DNA of 64,000 bases from Micromonospora tulbaghiae (GTDB taxonomy: Bacteria > Actinomycetota > Actinomycetes > Mycobacteriales > Micromonosporaceae). Under the pieces are notes generated by a model that ran no database searches, was not told where the DNA came from, and worked only from the letters and a program-made list of their open reading frames with translations. Location: positions 357,940 through 421,939 of the forward strand of contig NZ_FMCQ01000006.1 in assembly GCF_900091605.1 (NCBI RefSeq), in the 5' to 3' direction. This document shows positions 8,277 through 19,290 of this stretch, in pieces. The position numbers were made by a program, and so were the translations under genes. The first letter of the stretch is position 1. Every line of letters begins with the position of its first letter.

Positions 8277-9353
8277 ATGGACGAGGTGACCCGGATCCCG
8301 GTCGGCGGCGAGCGGCCGTACGACGTGCTGGTGGGACGTGACCTGCTGGCCCCGCCGCCCCGGCTGCTGCCCGGCGCCGAGCGGGTGGCCTTCCTGCACG
8401 CGCCGCCGCTCAAGGCGCTCGCCGACAAGCTCGCCGACGCGGTCCGCGAGGGCGGCGTGACACCGCTGCTGATCGAGGTGCCGGACGCGGAGGCGGGCAA
8501 GCACGTCGACGTGGCGGCGGCCTGCTGGGACCGGCTCGGCGACGCCGGGTTCACCCGTACCGACGCGGTGGTCGGGGTGGGCGGCGGCGCGGTCACCGAC
8601 CTGGCCGGGTTCGTCGCGGCCACGTGGCTGCGCGGCGTGCGCTGGGTGCCGGTCGCGACGTCGCTGCTCGGCATGGTCGACGCCGCCGTGGGCGGCAAGA
8701 CCGGCATCAACACGGCCGCCGGCAAGAACCTGGTCGGCGCGTTCCACCCGCCGGCCGGAGTGCTGGCCGACCTGGCGACGCTGGACAGCCTGCCCCCGGC
8801 CGACCTGGCCGCCGGGATGGCCGAGGTGGTCAAGTGCGGGTTCATCGCCGACCCGGTCATCCTCGACCTGGTCGAGCGGGATCCGGCCGCCGCGCTGGAC
8901 CCGGCCGGGCCGGTGCTGCGGGAACTGGTCGAGCGCGCGGTTCGCGTGAAGGCCGACGTGGTCGCCGGGGACCTGCGCGAATCCGGGGTACGCGAGGTGC
9001 TCAACTACGGGCACACGCTGGCGCACGCGATCGAGAAGGTGGAGGGCTACCGCTGGCGGCACGGCCACGCGGTGGCGGTCGGCCTGGTCTACGCCGCCAC
9101 GCTGGCCCGGCTCGCCGGTCGGCTCGACGCGGCCGACGCGGAGCGGCACCGCCGGGTGCTGACCGCGCTCGGCCTGCCCACCGGCTACCGGGCCGACGCC
9201 TGGCCCGATCTGCTGGCCGCGATGCGGGTGGACAAGAAGGCCCGGGGCAGCCGGCTGCGGTTCGTGGTGCTCGACGGGCCGGCCCGCCCGGCGATCCTGG
9301 AGGCGCCGCCGGACGACCTGCTCGCCGCCGCGTACGAGGAGATCAGCTCGTGA
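8277..9353 (+). CDS. aroB: 3-dehydroquinate synthase
   Basis: 358 aa. Converts DAHP to 3-dehydroquinate, using NAD and a divalent metal. Seen: VGVGGGAVTDLAGFVAATWL (nucleotide binding), DAAVGGKTGINTAAGKNLVG, the metal-binding Glu in MAEVVKCGFI, and His in LNYGHTLAHAIE and the later RHGHAVAVGLVYA. ATG 8277 matches the family start; upstream codons in the frame overlap the divergent DUF2243 gene. Coupled to aroQ by a GTGA overlap. Confidence 0.95.
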   Translation: MDEVTRIPVGGERPYDVLVGRDLLAPPPRLLPGAERVAFLHAPPLKALADKLADAVREGGVTPLLIEVPDAEAGKHVDVAAACWDRLGDAGFTRTDAVVGVGGGAVTDLAGFVAATWLRGVRWVPVATSLLGMVDAAVGGKTGINTAAGKNLVGAFHPPAGVLADLATLDSLPPADLAAGMAEVVKCGFIADPVILDLVERDPAAALDPAGPVLRELVERAVRVKADVVAGDLRESGVREVLNYGHTLAHAIEKVEGYRWRHGHAVAVGLVYAATLARLAGRLDAADAERHRRVLTALGLPTGYRADAWPDLLAAMRVDKKARGSRLRFVVLDGPARPAILEAPPDDLLAAAYEEISS

Positions 9354-9790
9354 GGGTGTACGTGCTGAACGGGCCGAACCTGGGCCGGCTCGGCACCCGT
9401 CAGGTCGACGTGTACGGGGTGACCAGCTACGCCCAGCTCGTGGCCGACTGCGAGCGGCACGGCCGGGAGCTGGGCCTGGACGTGGTGGTCCGGCAGACCG
9501 ACGCCGAGCACGAGATGCTCGCCTGGCTGCACGAGGCGGCCGACGAACAGGCCGCGGTGGTGCTCAACCCGGCCGCCTGGTCGCACTACTCGATCGCGGT
9601 GCGGGACGCCTGCGCCATGCTGCGCGGCCCGCTGGTCGAGGTGCACATCTCCAACATCCACGCCCGGGAGGAGTTCCGGCACCACTCGGTGGTCTCCGCG
9701 GTGGCCACCGGGGTGATCTGCGGCCTGGGCGTGGACGGCTACCGGCTGGCGCTGCACCACGTGGCCGCCCGGTCGGCCGCAGGCGCCTGA
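9350..9790 (+). CDS. aroQ: 3-dehydroquinate dehydratase, type II
   Basis: 146 aa, the size of the dodecameric type II dehydroquinase. Starts RVYVLNGPNLGRLGTRQ with the catalytic Tyr in DVYG, RQTDAEHEMLAWLHEA follows, then LNPAAWSHYSIAVRDA with the catalytic His region, and VEVHISNIHAREEFRHHS. GTG 9350 overlaps the aroB stop and has GAGGAGAT at 9335-9342. Dehydrates 3-dehydroquinate to 3-dehydroshikimate, so with aroB, E, C and K most of the shikimate pathway is present in this window (no aroA, no DAHP synthase). Confidence 0.95.
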   Translation: MRVYVLNGPNLGRLGTRQVDVYGVTSYAQLVADCERHGRELGLDVVVRQTDAEHEMLAWLHEAADEQAAVVLNPAAWSHYSIAVRDACAMLRGPLVEVHISNIHAREEFRHHSVVSAVATGVICGLGVDGYRLALHHVAARSAAGA

Positions 9791-9858
9791 GCCGGTCCCG
9801 CTCGGCGGCGCTCGCGCGGGGTCCGTTCCGTGGCGCGAGTCCGATTCGACAGAGCGAG

Positions 9859-9864
9859 TAGACT
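9859..9864 (+). promoter_or_regulatory. -10 box (TAGACT) upstream of efp
   Basis: TAGACT with start point expected near 9871, giving a leader of about 32 nt that contains the Shine-Dalgarno AGGCAGGAA just before the efp ATG. No clear -35 box. Confidence 0.5.
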
Positions 9865-9902
9865 TGGACGGTCTGTCCGCCAATTGATGATCAAGGCAGG
9901 AA

Positions 9903-10460
9903 ATGGCCACCACCAACGACCTGAAGAACGGCCTGGTACTCAACCTGGACGGCGAGCTGTGGGCCGTCGTCGAGTTCCAGCACGTCAAGCCCGGTAAGGG
10001 TGGTGCCTTCGTGCGCACCACGCTGAAGAACGTGCTGTCCGGCAAGGTGGTCGACAAGACCTTCAACGCGGGCACCAAGGTCGAGACCGCGACCGTCGAC
10101 AAGCGCACCATGCAATACCTCTACGCCGACGGCGAGGACTACGTCTTCATGGATCTGGAGACGTTCGACCAGATCACCGTCCCCGGCGCCACCGTCGGCG
10201 AGGCCGCCAACTACCTCCTCCCCGAGGCCGAGGCGACAGTCGCCACCCACGAGAGCGTGCCGCTGTACATCGAGCTGCCGACCTCGGTCGTGCTCGAGAT
10301 CACCTACACCGAGCCGGGCCTTCAGGGCGACCGGTCGACCGGCGGCAACAAGCCGGCCACCGTCGAGACGGGCGCGACCGTGCAGGTGCCGCTGTTCATC
10401 ACCACCGGTGAGAAGATCAAGGTCGACACCCGCGACGGCCGTTACCTCGGCCGAGCCTGA
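9903..10460 (+). CDS. efp: elongation factor P
   Basis: 185 aa; binds the ribosome between P and E sites and relieves stalling at polyproline. Three beta-barrel domains are expected at this length. The tip of domain I reads KPGKGGAFVRTTLKNVLSGK, with the Lys of PGKGG at the place that is modified in other bacteria. C-terminal EKIKVDTRDGRYLGRA is typical. ATG 9903 directly follows AGGCAGGAA. The stop overlaps the nusB start by one base (TGATG). Confidence 0.97.
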   Translation: MATTNDLKNGLVLNLDGELWAVVEFQHVKPGKGGAFVRTTLKNVLSGKVVDKTFNAGTKVETATVDKRTMQYLYADGEDYVFMDLETFDQITVPGATVGEAANYLLPEAEATVATHESVPLYIELPTSVVLEITYTEPGLQGDRSTGGNKPATVETGATVQVPLFITTGEKIKVDTRDGRYLGRA

Positions 10461-10894
10461 TGGCCGAGGGCCCCAAGCAGCAGATGCCGGCGCGTCGCAA
10501 GGCGCGCAAGCGGGCGCTGGACGTGCTCTTCGAGGCCGACCTGCGGGACCGCCCGCCGGTCGAGGTGCTCGCCGGTTATCTGGAACGGATCGAGCAGCCG
10601 CGCCCCGACCACCTCGGCTACGCGGTCGGGCTGGTCGAGGGCGTGGCGGCGCACCTCGACCGGATCGACGAGACGATCGCCAGCTACGCCGAGGGGTGGA
10701 CGCTGGAGCGGATGCCCGTGGTCGACCGCAACCTGGCCCGGATCGCCGTGTACGAGCTGCTCTACGTCGACGAGATCGACGACGCGGTGGCGATCAGCGA
10801 GGCCGTGGAGCTGGCCCGGCAGATGTCGACCGACGACTCGCCCCGCTTCCTCAACGGCATCCTCGGCCGGATCGCCGAGTACGCCACGCGCTGA
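10460..10894 (+). CDS. nusB: transcription antitermination protein NusB
   Basis: 144 aa, all-helical RNA-binding protein that with NusE (S10) binds boxA in rRNA leaders. N-terminal ARRKARKRALDVLFEADLR and the C-terminal VAISEAVELARQMSTDDSPRFLNGILGRI are the family ends. Translationally coupled to efp. Ends at a bidirectional terminator facing bldD. Confidence 0.95.
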   Translation: MAEGPKQQMPARRKARKRALDVLFEADLRDRPPVEVLAGYLERIEQPRPDHLGYAVGLVEGVAAHLDRIDETIASYAEGWTLERMPVVDRNLARIAVYELLYVDEIDDAVAISEAVELARQMSTDDSPRFLNGILGRIAEYATR

Positions 10895-10905
10895 CGCGCG
10901 CCGGA

Positions 10906-10949
10906 ACGACGAAGGGCCCGTGCCAGCCGGCACGGGCCCTTCTCGTCGT
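10906..10949. terminator. bidirectional terminator between nusB and bldD
   Basis: A 14-bp perfect stem (10911-10924 with 10929-10942, 4-nt loop) extended by five more pairs across a 2-nt bulge. On the plus strand the stem foot is followed by TCTCGTCGT, on the minus strand by TCGTCGTTCC. It lies exactly between two convergent genes. Confidence 0.85.
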
Positions 10950-10958
10950 ACGGGGGTG

Positions 10959-11447
10959 TCAGGACGCGAAGAACGCCCGGGGGTCGGCGACCAGCACGCC
11001 GTGCTCGGTCAGCCGCTCGATCAGGCCCGACGGCGAGGCGTCGTAGACGATCGCGAGGGCGCGCAGGTCGTCGGCGCGGATCGAGAGCACCCGGCCGTTG
11101 TAGTCGCCGCGCTGCTGCTGGATGGCGCGCGCGTAGCGGGCCACGTACGCGAGGTCCTCGGAGGCCTCGTCGTAGAGCCGCTCCAGGTCCAGCACGATCT
11201 TGCTGGTGGGCTCGTGACGCACCCCGCTGCCGTCGGGCAGCAGCTCCGAGACGGGAACGCGGTAGAAGTCGGCCAGCTCCGCCAGGCGGGACACGGTGAC
11301 GGCGCGGTCGCCGCGCTCGTACGAGCCGACCACCACGGCCTTCCACCGCCCGTTCGACTTCTCCTCCACCCCCTGCAGGGACAGACCCTGCTGCTGGCGG
11401 ATGGAGCGCAGGCGGGCGCCCAGCGACTTGGCGTATTCAGAGGGCAT
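10959..11447 (-). CDS. bldD: developmental regulator BldD (c-di-GMP-responsive)
   Basis: 162 aa. N-terminal XRE-type helix-turn-helix (about residues 5-70; EEKSNGRWKAVVVGSYERGD) and a C-terminal domain that carries the c-di-GMP signature of BldD: RGD at 113-115, eight residues, then RADD at 124-127. In Streptomyces, tetrameric c-di-GMP brings two BldD molecules together to repress sporulation genes. ATG 11447 gives the family start MPSEYAKSLG; further upstream codons are leader. GGGAG lies about ten bases upstream. A consensus-like promoter and a possible autoregulatory site precede it. Confidence 0.96.
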   Translation of the reverse strand: MPSEYAKSLGARLRSIRQQQGLSLQGVEEKSNGRWKAVVVGSYERGDRAVTVSRLAELADFYRVPVSELLPDGSGVRHEPTSKIVLDLERLYDEASEDLAYVARYARAIQQQRGDYNGRVLSIRADDLRALAIVYDASPSGLIERLTEHGVLVADPRAFFAS

Positions 11448-11486
11448 TCGGACACTCCCAGTGCTGTTCGGGTTCCCCGAGCTATC

Positions 11487-11528
11487 GCTACGGAGCGTGA
11501 CGGTACGGGGATTGCGACATGTGGTCAA
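11487..11528 (-). promoter_or_regulatory. bldD promoter with possible BldD box
   Basis: On the minus strand TTGACC (11523-11528), 17 bases, TACCGT (11500-11505): a good vegetative promoter with start near 11493. Immediately downstream of the -10 box the 14 bases at 11487-11500 read TCACGCTCCGTAGC on the minus strand, two mismatches from the BldD-box form TNACNCWGNGTNAN as I remember it. This would allow autorepression, which is known in Streptomyces; here it is inferred. Confidence 0.6.
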
Positions 11529-11701
11529 GTGTTGCTGTCCACCGGGTCCGGCACCCACGTGTGGCTTGTCCCCATTTCTCCGGGCTGACCAGCAGCTCAG
11601 GACCGGCGGTGGGCGGCCCGGTGACCGCTGGTAACGTGGCGTGAAGCCCCGGTCCGGGCCCCGCGCGGGCCTGCCGGAGCCGACCAGACGTCCTTTAACG
11701 A

Positions 11702-11728
11702 CCCGTCCCGTGAGGCGGGGAAGGAGGT
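11702..11728 (+). promoter_or_regulatory. PyrR RNA-binding site overlapping the pyrR leader
   Basis: The stretch TCCCGTGAGGC (11706-11716) fits the core of the PyrR binding loop (UCCNGNGAGGY) and sits in a small hairpin: CCCG 11702-11705 pairs with CGGG 11716-11719, with a bulged T and a CC/GG upper stem. The Shine-Dalgarno AAGGAGGT (11721-11728) follows at once, so bound PyrR-UMP would block translation of pyrR rather than act through a terminator. Confidence 0.7.
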
Positions 11729-11733
11729 CCGCC

Positions 11734-12315
11734 GTGGCCTACCCACCGGCTGCCCACTCGTCGCCGCCGCGACAACCCTCGGTGAAGGTGATCCTCGCCG
11801 CAGCGGACGTGTCGCGGGTGGTCGACCGCATCGCCCACCAGATCCTGGAGAAGACCCAGGGCGCCGCCGACACCGTGCTGCTCGGCATCCCCACCCGGGG
11901 CGTGCCGCTGGCCCACCGCCTCGCGGACCGGATCAGCACCTTCGAGGACGTCACAGTCCCGGTCGGCGTGCTCGACATCACGCTCTACCGCGACGACCTG
12001 CGCCGGCACGCCACCCGCGCGGTCGGCCCGACCGACCTGCCGCCCGGCGGGATCGACGGCAAGCGGGTGATCCTCGTCGACGACGTGCTGTTCTCCGGCC
12101 GCACCGTGCGGGCCGCGCTGGACGCGCTCAGCGACGTCGGCCGGCCGGCGTCCGTGCAGCTCGCGGTCCTCGTCGACCGCGGCCACCGGCAGCTGCCGAT
12201 CCGCGCCGACTACGTCGGCAAGAACATCCCCACCGCGCTGGCCGAGAACGTCAAGGTCACCCTCGCCGAGACCGACGGCACCGACGAGGTACGGCTGTAC
12301 GGAGGCTCACTGTGA
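11734..12315 (+). CDS. pyrR: pyrimidine operon regulator / uracil phosphoribosyltransferase PyrR
   Basis: 193 aa. RNA-binding regulator with a phosphoribosyltransferase fold. The PRPP loop is VILVDDVLFSGRTVRAAL; GIPTRGVPLAHRLA and DYVGKNIPTALAENVKV are other family motifs. GTG 11734 lies five bases after AAGGAGGT. A PyrR-binding RNA hairpin lies just before its own ribosome-binding site. The stop TGA is the start of repeat copy B. Confidence 0.95.
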   Translation: MAYPPAAHSSPPRQPSVKVILAAADVSRVVDRIAHQILEKTQGAADTVLLGIPTRGVPLAHRLADRISTFEDVTVPVGVLDITLYRDDLRRHATRAVGPTDLPPGGIDGKRVILVDDVLFSGRTVRAALDALSDVGRPASVQLAVLVDRGHRQLPIRADYVGKNIPTALAENVKVTLAETDGTDEVRLYGGSL

Positions 12316-12366
12316 GCGCGAGGAGCGCAGCGAAGCGGAGCCCCGCAGTCGCGAACGAAAGGCGGC
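12312..12366 (+). repeat. stop-to-SD intercistronic repeat, copy B (pyrR-pyrB)
   Basis: Begins GTGAGCGCGAGGAGCGCAGC with the pyrR stop TGA inside, continues with GCGGAGCCCCGCAGTCGCG and ends GAACGAAAGGCGG. AAAGGCGG lies about seven bases before the pyrB ATG and is its only Shine-Dalgarno. Compared with copy A a few bases differ in the middle; both ends are conserved. Confidence 0.9.
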
Positions 12367-12373
12367 GACGCGC

Positions 12374-13300
12374 ATGATCCGGCACCTGCTCTCCGGCGCC
12401 GACCTGGACGCCGGCACCGCCACCCTGGTCCTGGACACGGCCGCGGAGATGGCGACGGTGGCCGGCCGCGAGGTCAAGAAGCTGCCCGCGCTGCGCGGGC
12501 GCACCGTGGTCAACCTCTTCTACGAGGACTCCACCCGCACCCGGATCTCGTTCGAGGCGGCCGCCAAGCGACTCAGCGCCGACGTGATCAACTTTTCCGC
12601 CAAGGGCTCCAGCGTGGCCAAGGGCGAGAGCCTGAAGGACACCGCGCTGACGCTCCAGGCCATGGGCGCGGACGCGGTGGTCGTCCGGCACCCCGCCTCC
12701 GGCGCCCCGCACCGGCTCGCCGAATGGGTGGACGGGTCGGTGGTCAACGCCGGTGACGGCACCCACGAGCACCCCACCCAGGCGCTGCTCGACGCGTACA
12801 CGATGCGGTCCCGGCTGGGCCGCCTCGACGGCCTGCACGTGGCGATCGTCGGCGACGTGCTGCACTCCCGGGTGGCCCGCTCCAACGTGCTGCTGCTGTC
12901 CACGCTCGGCGCGAAGGTCACACTGGTCGGCCCGCCCACGCTCATCCCGGTCGACATCGCCGCCGCCCTGGCGCCCGGCACCGACGTCTGTTACGACCTC
13001 GACGCCGTTCTCCCAGATGTGGACGTGGTGATGATGCTGCGGGTGCAGCGCGAGCGGATGGGTGACTCCTACTTCCCGTCCGCCCGGGAGTACGCCCGCC
13101 GCTACGGGCTCGACGGGCCGCGCATGCGCCGGCTGCCCGGGCACGCGATCGTCATGCACCCCGGCCCGATGAACCGGGGGATGGAGATCACGCCCGAGGT
13201 GGCCGACTCGCCCCGCTCCACCATCGTCGAACAGGTCGCCAACGGGGTCTCCGTGCGGATGGCCGTGCTCTACCTGCTGCTCGGAGGGAACAACCGGTGA
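12374..13300 (+). CDS. pyrB: aspartate carbamoyltransferase catalytic subunit
   Basis: 308 aa. Forms carbamoyl-aspartate. The carbamoyl-phosphate loop is FYEDSTRTRISFEAAAKRL; KGSSVAKGESLKDT is the mobile 80s loop equivalent; GTHEHPTQALLDAYTM and the C-terminal VMHPGPMNRGMEI are present. No pyrI is next to it, as in other actinobacteria. ATG 12374 is supplied with its Shine-Dalgarno by the upstream repeat. Overlaps pyrC by GTGA. Confidence 0.96.
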   Translation: MIRHLLSGADLDAGTATLVLDTAAEMATVAGREVKKLPALRGRTVVNLFYEDSTRTRISFEAAAKRLSADVINFSAKGSSVAKGESLKDTALTLQAMGADAVVVRHPASGAPHRLAEWVDGSVVNAGDGTHEHPTQALLDAYTMRSRLGRLDGLHVAIVGDVLHSRVARSNVLLLSTLGAKVTLVGPPTLIPVDIAAALAPGTDVCYDLDAVLPDVDVVMMLRVQRERMGDSYFPSAREYARRYGLDGPRMRRLPGHAIVMHPGPMNRGMEITPEVADSPRSTIVEQVANGVSVRMAVLYLLLGGNNR

Positions 13301-14574
13301 CCGCGTACCTCATCACAGGCGTCAGTGTGGTCGGCGGCGAGCCGACCGACCTGCTCATCCGCGACGGCGTGGTGGCCGGGACGGGCCGCGGGCTCGCCGC
13401 GGACGGCGCCACAGTCATCGACGCGACCGGCCTGGTCGCGCTGCCCGGCCTGGTCGACCTGCACACTCACCTGCGCGAGCCCGGCCGGGAGGACGCCGAG
13501 ACGGTCGAGTCCGGTTCCCGGGCGGCGGCGCTCGGCGGCTACACGGCGGTGTGCGCGATGGCGAACACCTCGCCGGTCGCCGACACCGCCGGTGTGGTGG
13601 AGCAGGTCTGGCGCCTCGGCCGGGAGGCCGGCCTGGTCGACGTGCAGCCGATCGGGGCGGTCACGGTCGGGCTGGCCGGCGAGCGCCTGGCCGAGCTGGG
13701 CGCGATGGCCGACTCGGCGGCCGGGGTGCGGATCTTCTCCGACGACGGGCACTGCGTGTCGGACCCGCGGCTGATGCGCCGGGCGCTGGAGTACGTCAAG
13801 GCGTTCGACGGCGTGATCGCCCAGCACGCCGAGGAGCCCCGGCTGACCGAGGGCGCGCAGATGCACGAGGGCGAGGTGTCCACCCGCCTCGGCCTGACCG
13901 GCTGGCCGGCCGTCGCCGAGGAGGCGATCATCGCCCGGGACGTGCTGCTGGCCGAGCACGTCGGCAGCCGCCTGCACGTCTGCCACGTCTCCACCGCCGG
14001 CAGCGTCGAGGTGCTGCGTCAGGCCAAGGCGCGCGGGGTACGCGTCACCGCCGAGGTGACGCCGCACCACCTGCTGCTGACCGACGCCAAGGCGGAGAGC
14101 TACGACCCCGTCTTCAAGGTCAACCCGCCGCTGCGTACCGCCGCCGACATCGCCGCGCTGCGGGAGGCGCTGGCCGAGGGCGTGATCGACATCATCGCCA
14201 CCGACCACGCGCCGCACGCCGTGGAGGACAAGGAGTGCGAGTGGGCGTACGCCCGGCCGGGCATGCTCGGTCTGGAGACGGCGCTGTCGATCGCGCTCGA
14301 CGTGTTCGGCCCCCGCTGGGACCTGATCGCCGAGCGGATGTCCCGCACGCCGGCCCGGATCGCCGGGCTGGCCGGGCACGGCCTCGACCCGGCGCCCGGC
14401 GTACCGGCCAACCTGACCCTGGTCGACCCGGCCGCCCGCCGCGTCATCGAACCCGCGGAGCTGGCCAGCCGTAGTCGCAACACCCCGTACGCCCGCATGA
14501 CGCTGCCGGGTCGCATCGTGGCGACCTTCCTGCGCGGCGAGCCGACGGTCCTGGACGGAAAGGCTGTCAAGTGA
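13297..14574 (+). CDS. pyrC: dihydroorotase
   Basis: 425 aa, long type I dihydroorotase. Cyclises carbamoyl-aspartate to dihydroorotate. Metal ligands: DLHTHLREPG (first His pair), HVCHVST and VTPHHLLLTD (further His), and Asp in IATDHAPHAVEDKECEW. Substrate segment ARPGMLGLETAL follows. GTG 13297 overlaps the pyrB stop. The stop TGA begins repeat copy C, which brings the carA ribosome-binding site. Confidence 0.96.
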   Translation: MTAYLITGVSVVGGEPTDLLIRDGVVAGTGRGLAADGATVIDATGLVALPGLVDLHTHLREPGREDAETVESGSRAAALGGYTAVCAMANTSPVADTAGVVEQVWRLGREAGLVDVQPIGAVTVGLAGERLAELGAMADSAAGVRIFSDDGHCVSDPRLMRRALEYVKAFDGVIAQHAEEPRLTEGAQMHEGEVSTRLGLTGWPAVAEEAIIARDVLLAEHVGSRLHVCHVSTAGSVEVLRQAKARGVRVTAEVTPHHLLLTDAKAESYDPVFKVNPPLRTAADIAALREALAEGVIDIIATDHAPHAVEDKECEWAYARPGMLGLETALSIALDVFGPRWDLIAERMSRTPARIAGLAGHGLDPAPGVPANLTLVDPAARRVIEPAELASRSRNTPYARMTLPGRIVATFLRGEPTVLDGKAVK

Positions 14575-14622
14575 GCGCGAGGAATGCAGCGGAGCGGAGT
14601 CCCGCAGTCGCGAACGAAAGGC
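14571..14622 (+). repeat. stop-to-SD intercistronic repeat, copy C (pyrC-carA)
   Basis: Begins GTGAGCGCGAGGAATGCAGC, contains GCGGAGTCCCGCAGTCGCG and ends GAACGAAAGGCGG, like copies A and B. Again TGA is the stop of the upstream gene and AAAGGCGG is the Shine-Dalgarno of the downstream gene. Confidence 0.9.
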
Positions 14623-14632
14623 GGGCCCGGTG

Positions 14633-15830
14633 ATGGTGAAGCGTAGATCGGCGATCCTCGTCCTGGAGGACGGGCGCACGTTCCACGGCGAGGCGTACGG
14701 CAGCGTCGGGGAGACCTTCGGCGAAGCCGTCTTCAACACCGGCATGACCGGCTACCAGGAGACGCTCACCGATCCCTCGTACCACCGGCAGGTGGTGGTG
14801 CAGACCGCGCCGCACATCGGCAACACCGGCGTCAACGGCGAGGACGACGAGTCCGACCGGATCTGGGTGGCCGGGTACGTGGTGCGCGACCCGGCCCGGA
14901 TCAGCTCGAACTGGCGGGCCGGCGGCGGCCTGGAGGACCGGCTCGCCGCCGAGGGTGTCGTCGGCATCAGCGGGGTGGACACCCGGGCGCTGACCCGGCA
15001 CCTGCGCGACCGCGGCGCGATGCGGGTCGGCATCTCCAGCGTCGAGGACGACCCGGCCGCCCTGCTGGAGCGGGTGCGCCGCTCGCCGCAGATGGTCGGC
15101 GCGAACCTGTCCGACGAGGTGACCACCGCCAAGCCGTACGTCGTCGAGGCGCAGGGCGAGCACCGGTTCACGGTGGCGGCGGTGGACCTGGGCATCAAGC
15201 GCAACGTGCCGCGGCGGCTCGCCGCCCGCGGCGTCACCACCCACGTGCTGCCCGCCGGGTCGACGATCGAGGACCTGCTCGCCACCGGCGCGGACGCGGT
15301 CTTCTTCTCGCCCGGCCCGGGTGACCCGGCGACCGCCGACGGCCCGGTGGCGCTGGCCCGGGAGGTGCTGACCCGGCGGATCCCGCTGTTCGGCATCTGC
15401 TTCGGCAGCCAGATCCTCGGCCGGGCGCTCGGCTTCGGCACCTACAAGCTCGGGTACGGCCACCGCGGCATCAACCAGCCGGTGCTCGACCGGGCCACCG
15501 GCAAGGTCGAGGTGACCAGCCACAACCACGGCTTCGCGGTGCAGGTGCCGGGCGCCGGGGACGGCGCGGTGGTGCCGGATCAGGTGATCCAGACCGAGTT
15601 CGGCGGTGTCCAGGTGTCACACGTCTGCCTCAATGACAACGTGGTCGAGGGGCTGCGGGCCGTGGACGTGCCCGCCTTCACCGTCCAGTACCACCCGGAG
15701 GCGGCGGCCGGCCCGCACGACGCGGACTACCTCTTCGACCGCTTCGCCGAGCTGATCGAGGGCGGCGGCCTCGACCGGAAGCAGAGCGAGGGCGGCGGCC
15801 TCGACCGGAAGCAGACTGAGGGGCGCGACA

Positions 15831-15838
<8 letters not shown>
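14633..15838 (+). CDS. carA: carbamoyl-phosphate synthase small subunit (glutaminase)
   Basis: 401 aa, about 20 residues longer than usual. N-terminal domain has FHGEAYGSVGETFGEAVFNT; the class I amidotransferase domain has the nucleophile in FGICFGSQILGRALG and the His/Glu pair in VQYHPEA. The extra C-terminus is a tandem repeat of a ten-residue unit (GGGLDRKQ with S/T-E) coded by a 30-bp direct repeat. GTG 14630 and ATG 14633 are both possible starts. Overlaps carB by eight bases. Supplies ammonia to CarB. Confidence 0.95.
15761..15820 (+). repeat. 30-bp direct repeat inside the 3' end of carA
   Basis: Two adjacent 30-base units (15761-15790 and 15791-15820) that differ at two bases. In frame they code GGGLDRKQSE and GGGLDRKQTE, a C-terminal tail beyond the conserved CarA fold. 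The carB ribosome-binding region and start codon follow directly. Confidence 0.9.
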
Positions 15839-19178
<3,340 letters not shown>

Positions 19179-19196
19179 CCCCGCGCCTCCACGCGC

Positions 19197-19253
19197 CGAT
19201 CATGAGGTTGGCGGCGGATTTGGAGATCCACATCGCCGCCAACTTCATGATCG
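19197..19253. repeat. GATC-headed hairpin H1 (20-bp stem, 17-nt loop) between carB and pyrD
   Basis: Left arm 19197-19216 pairs with right arm 19234-19253; 19 Watson-Crick pairs and one G-U on the plus strand. The arm begins CGATCATGA. No T-run follows. It may end carB transcription, but its size and symmetry match hairpin H3 at 34265-34321, whose stem sequence is different. Confidence 0.85.
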
Positions 19254-19290
19254 CCGGGCCGGCCGGGTGGGCCGGACGCGGGGGTGGGGC

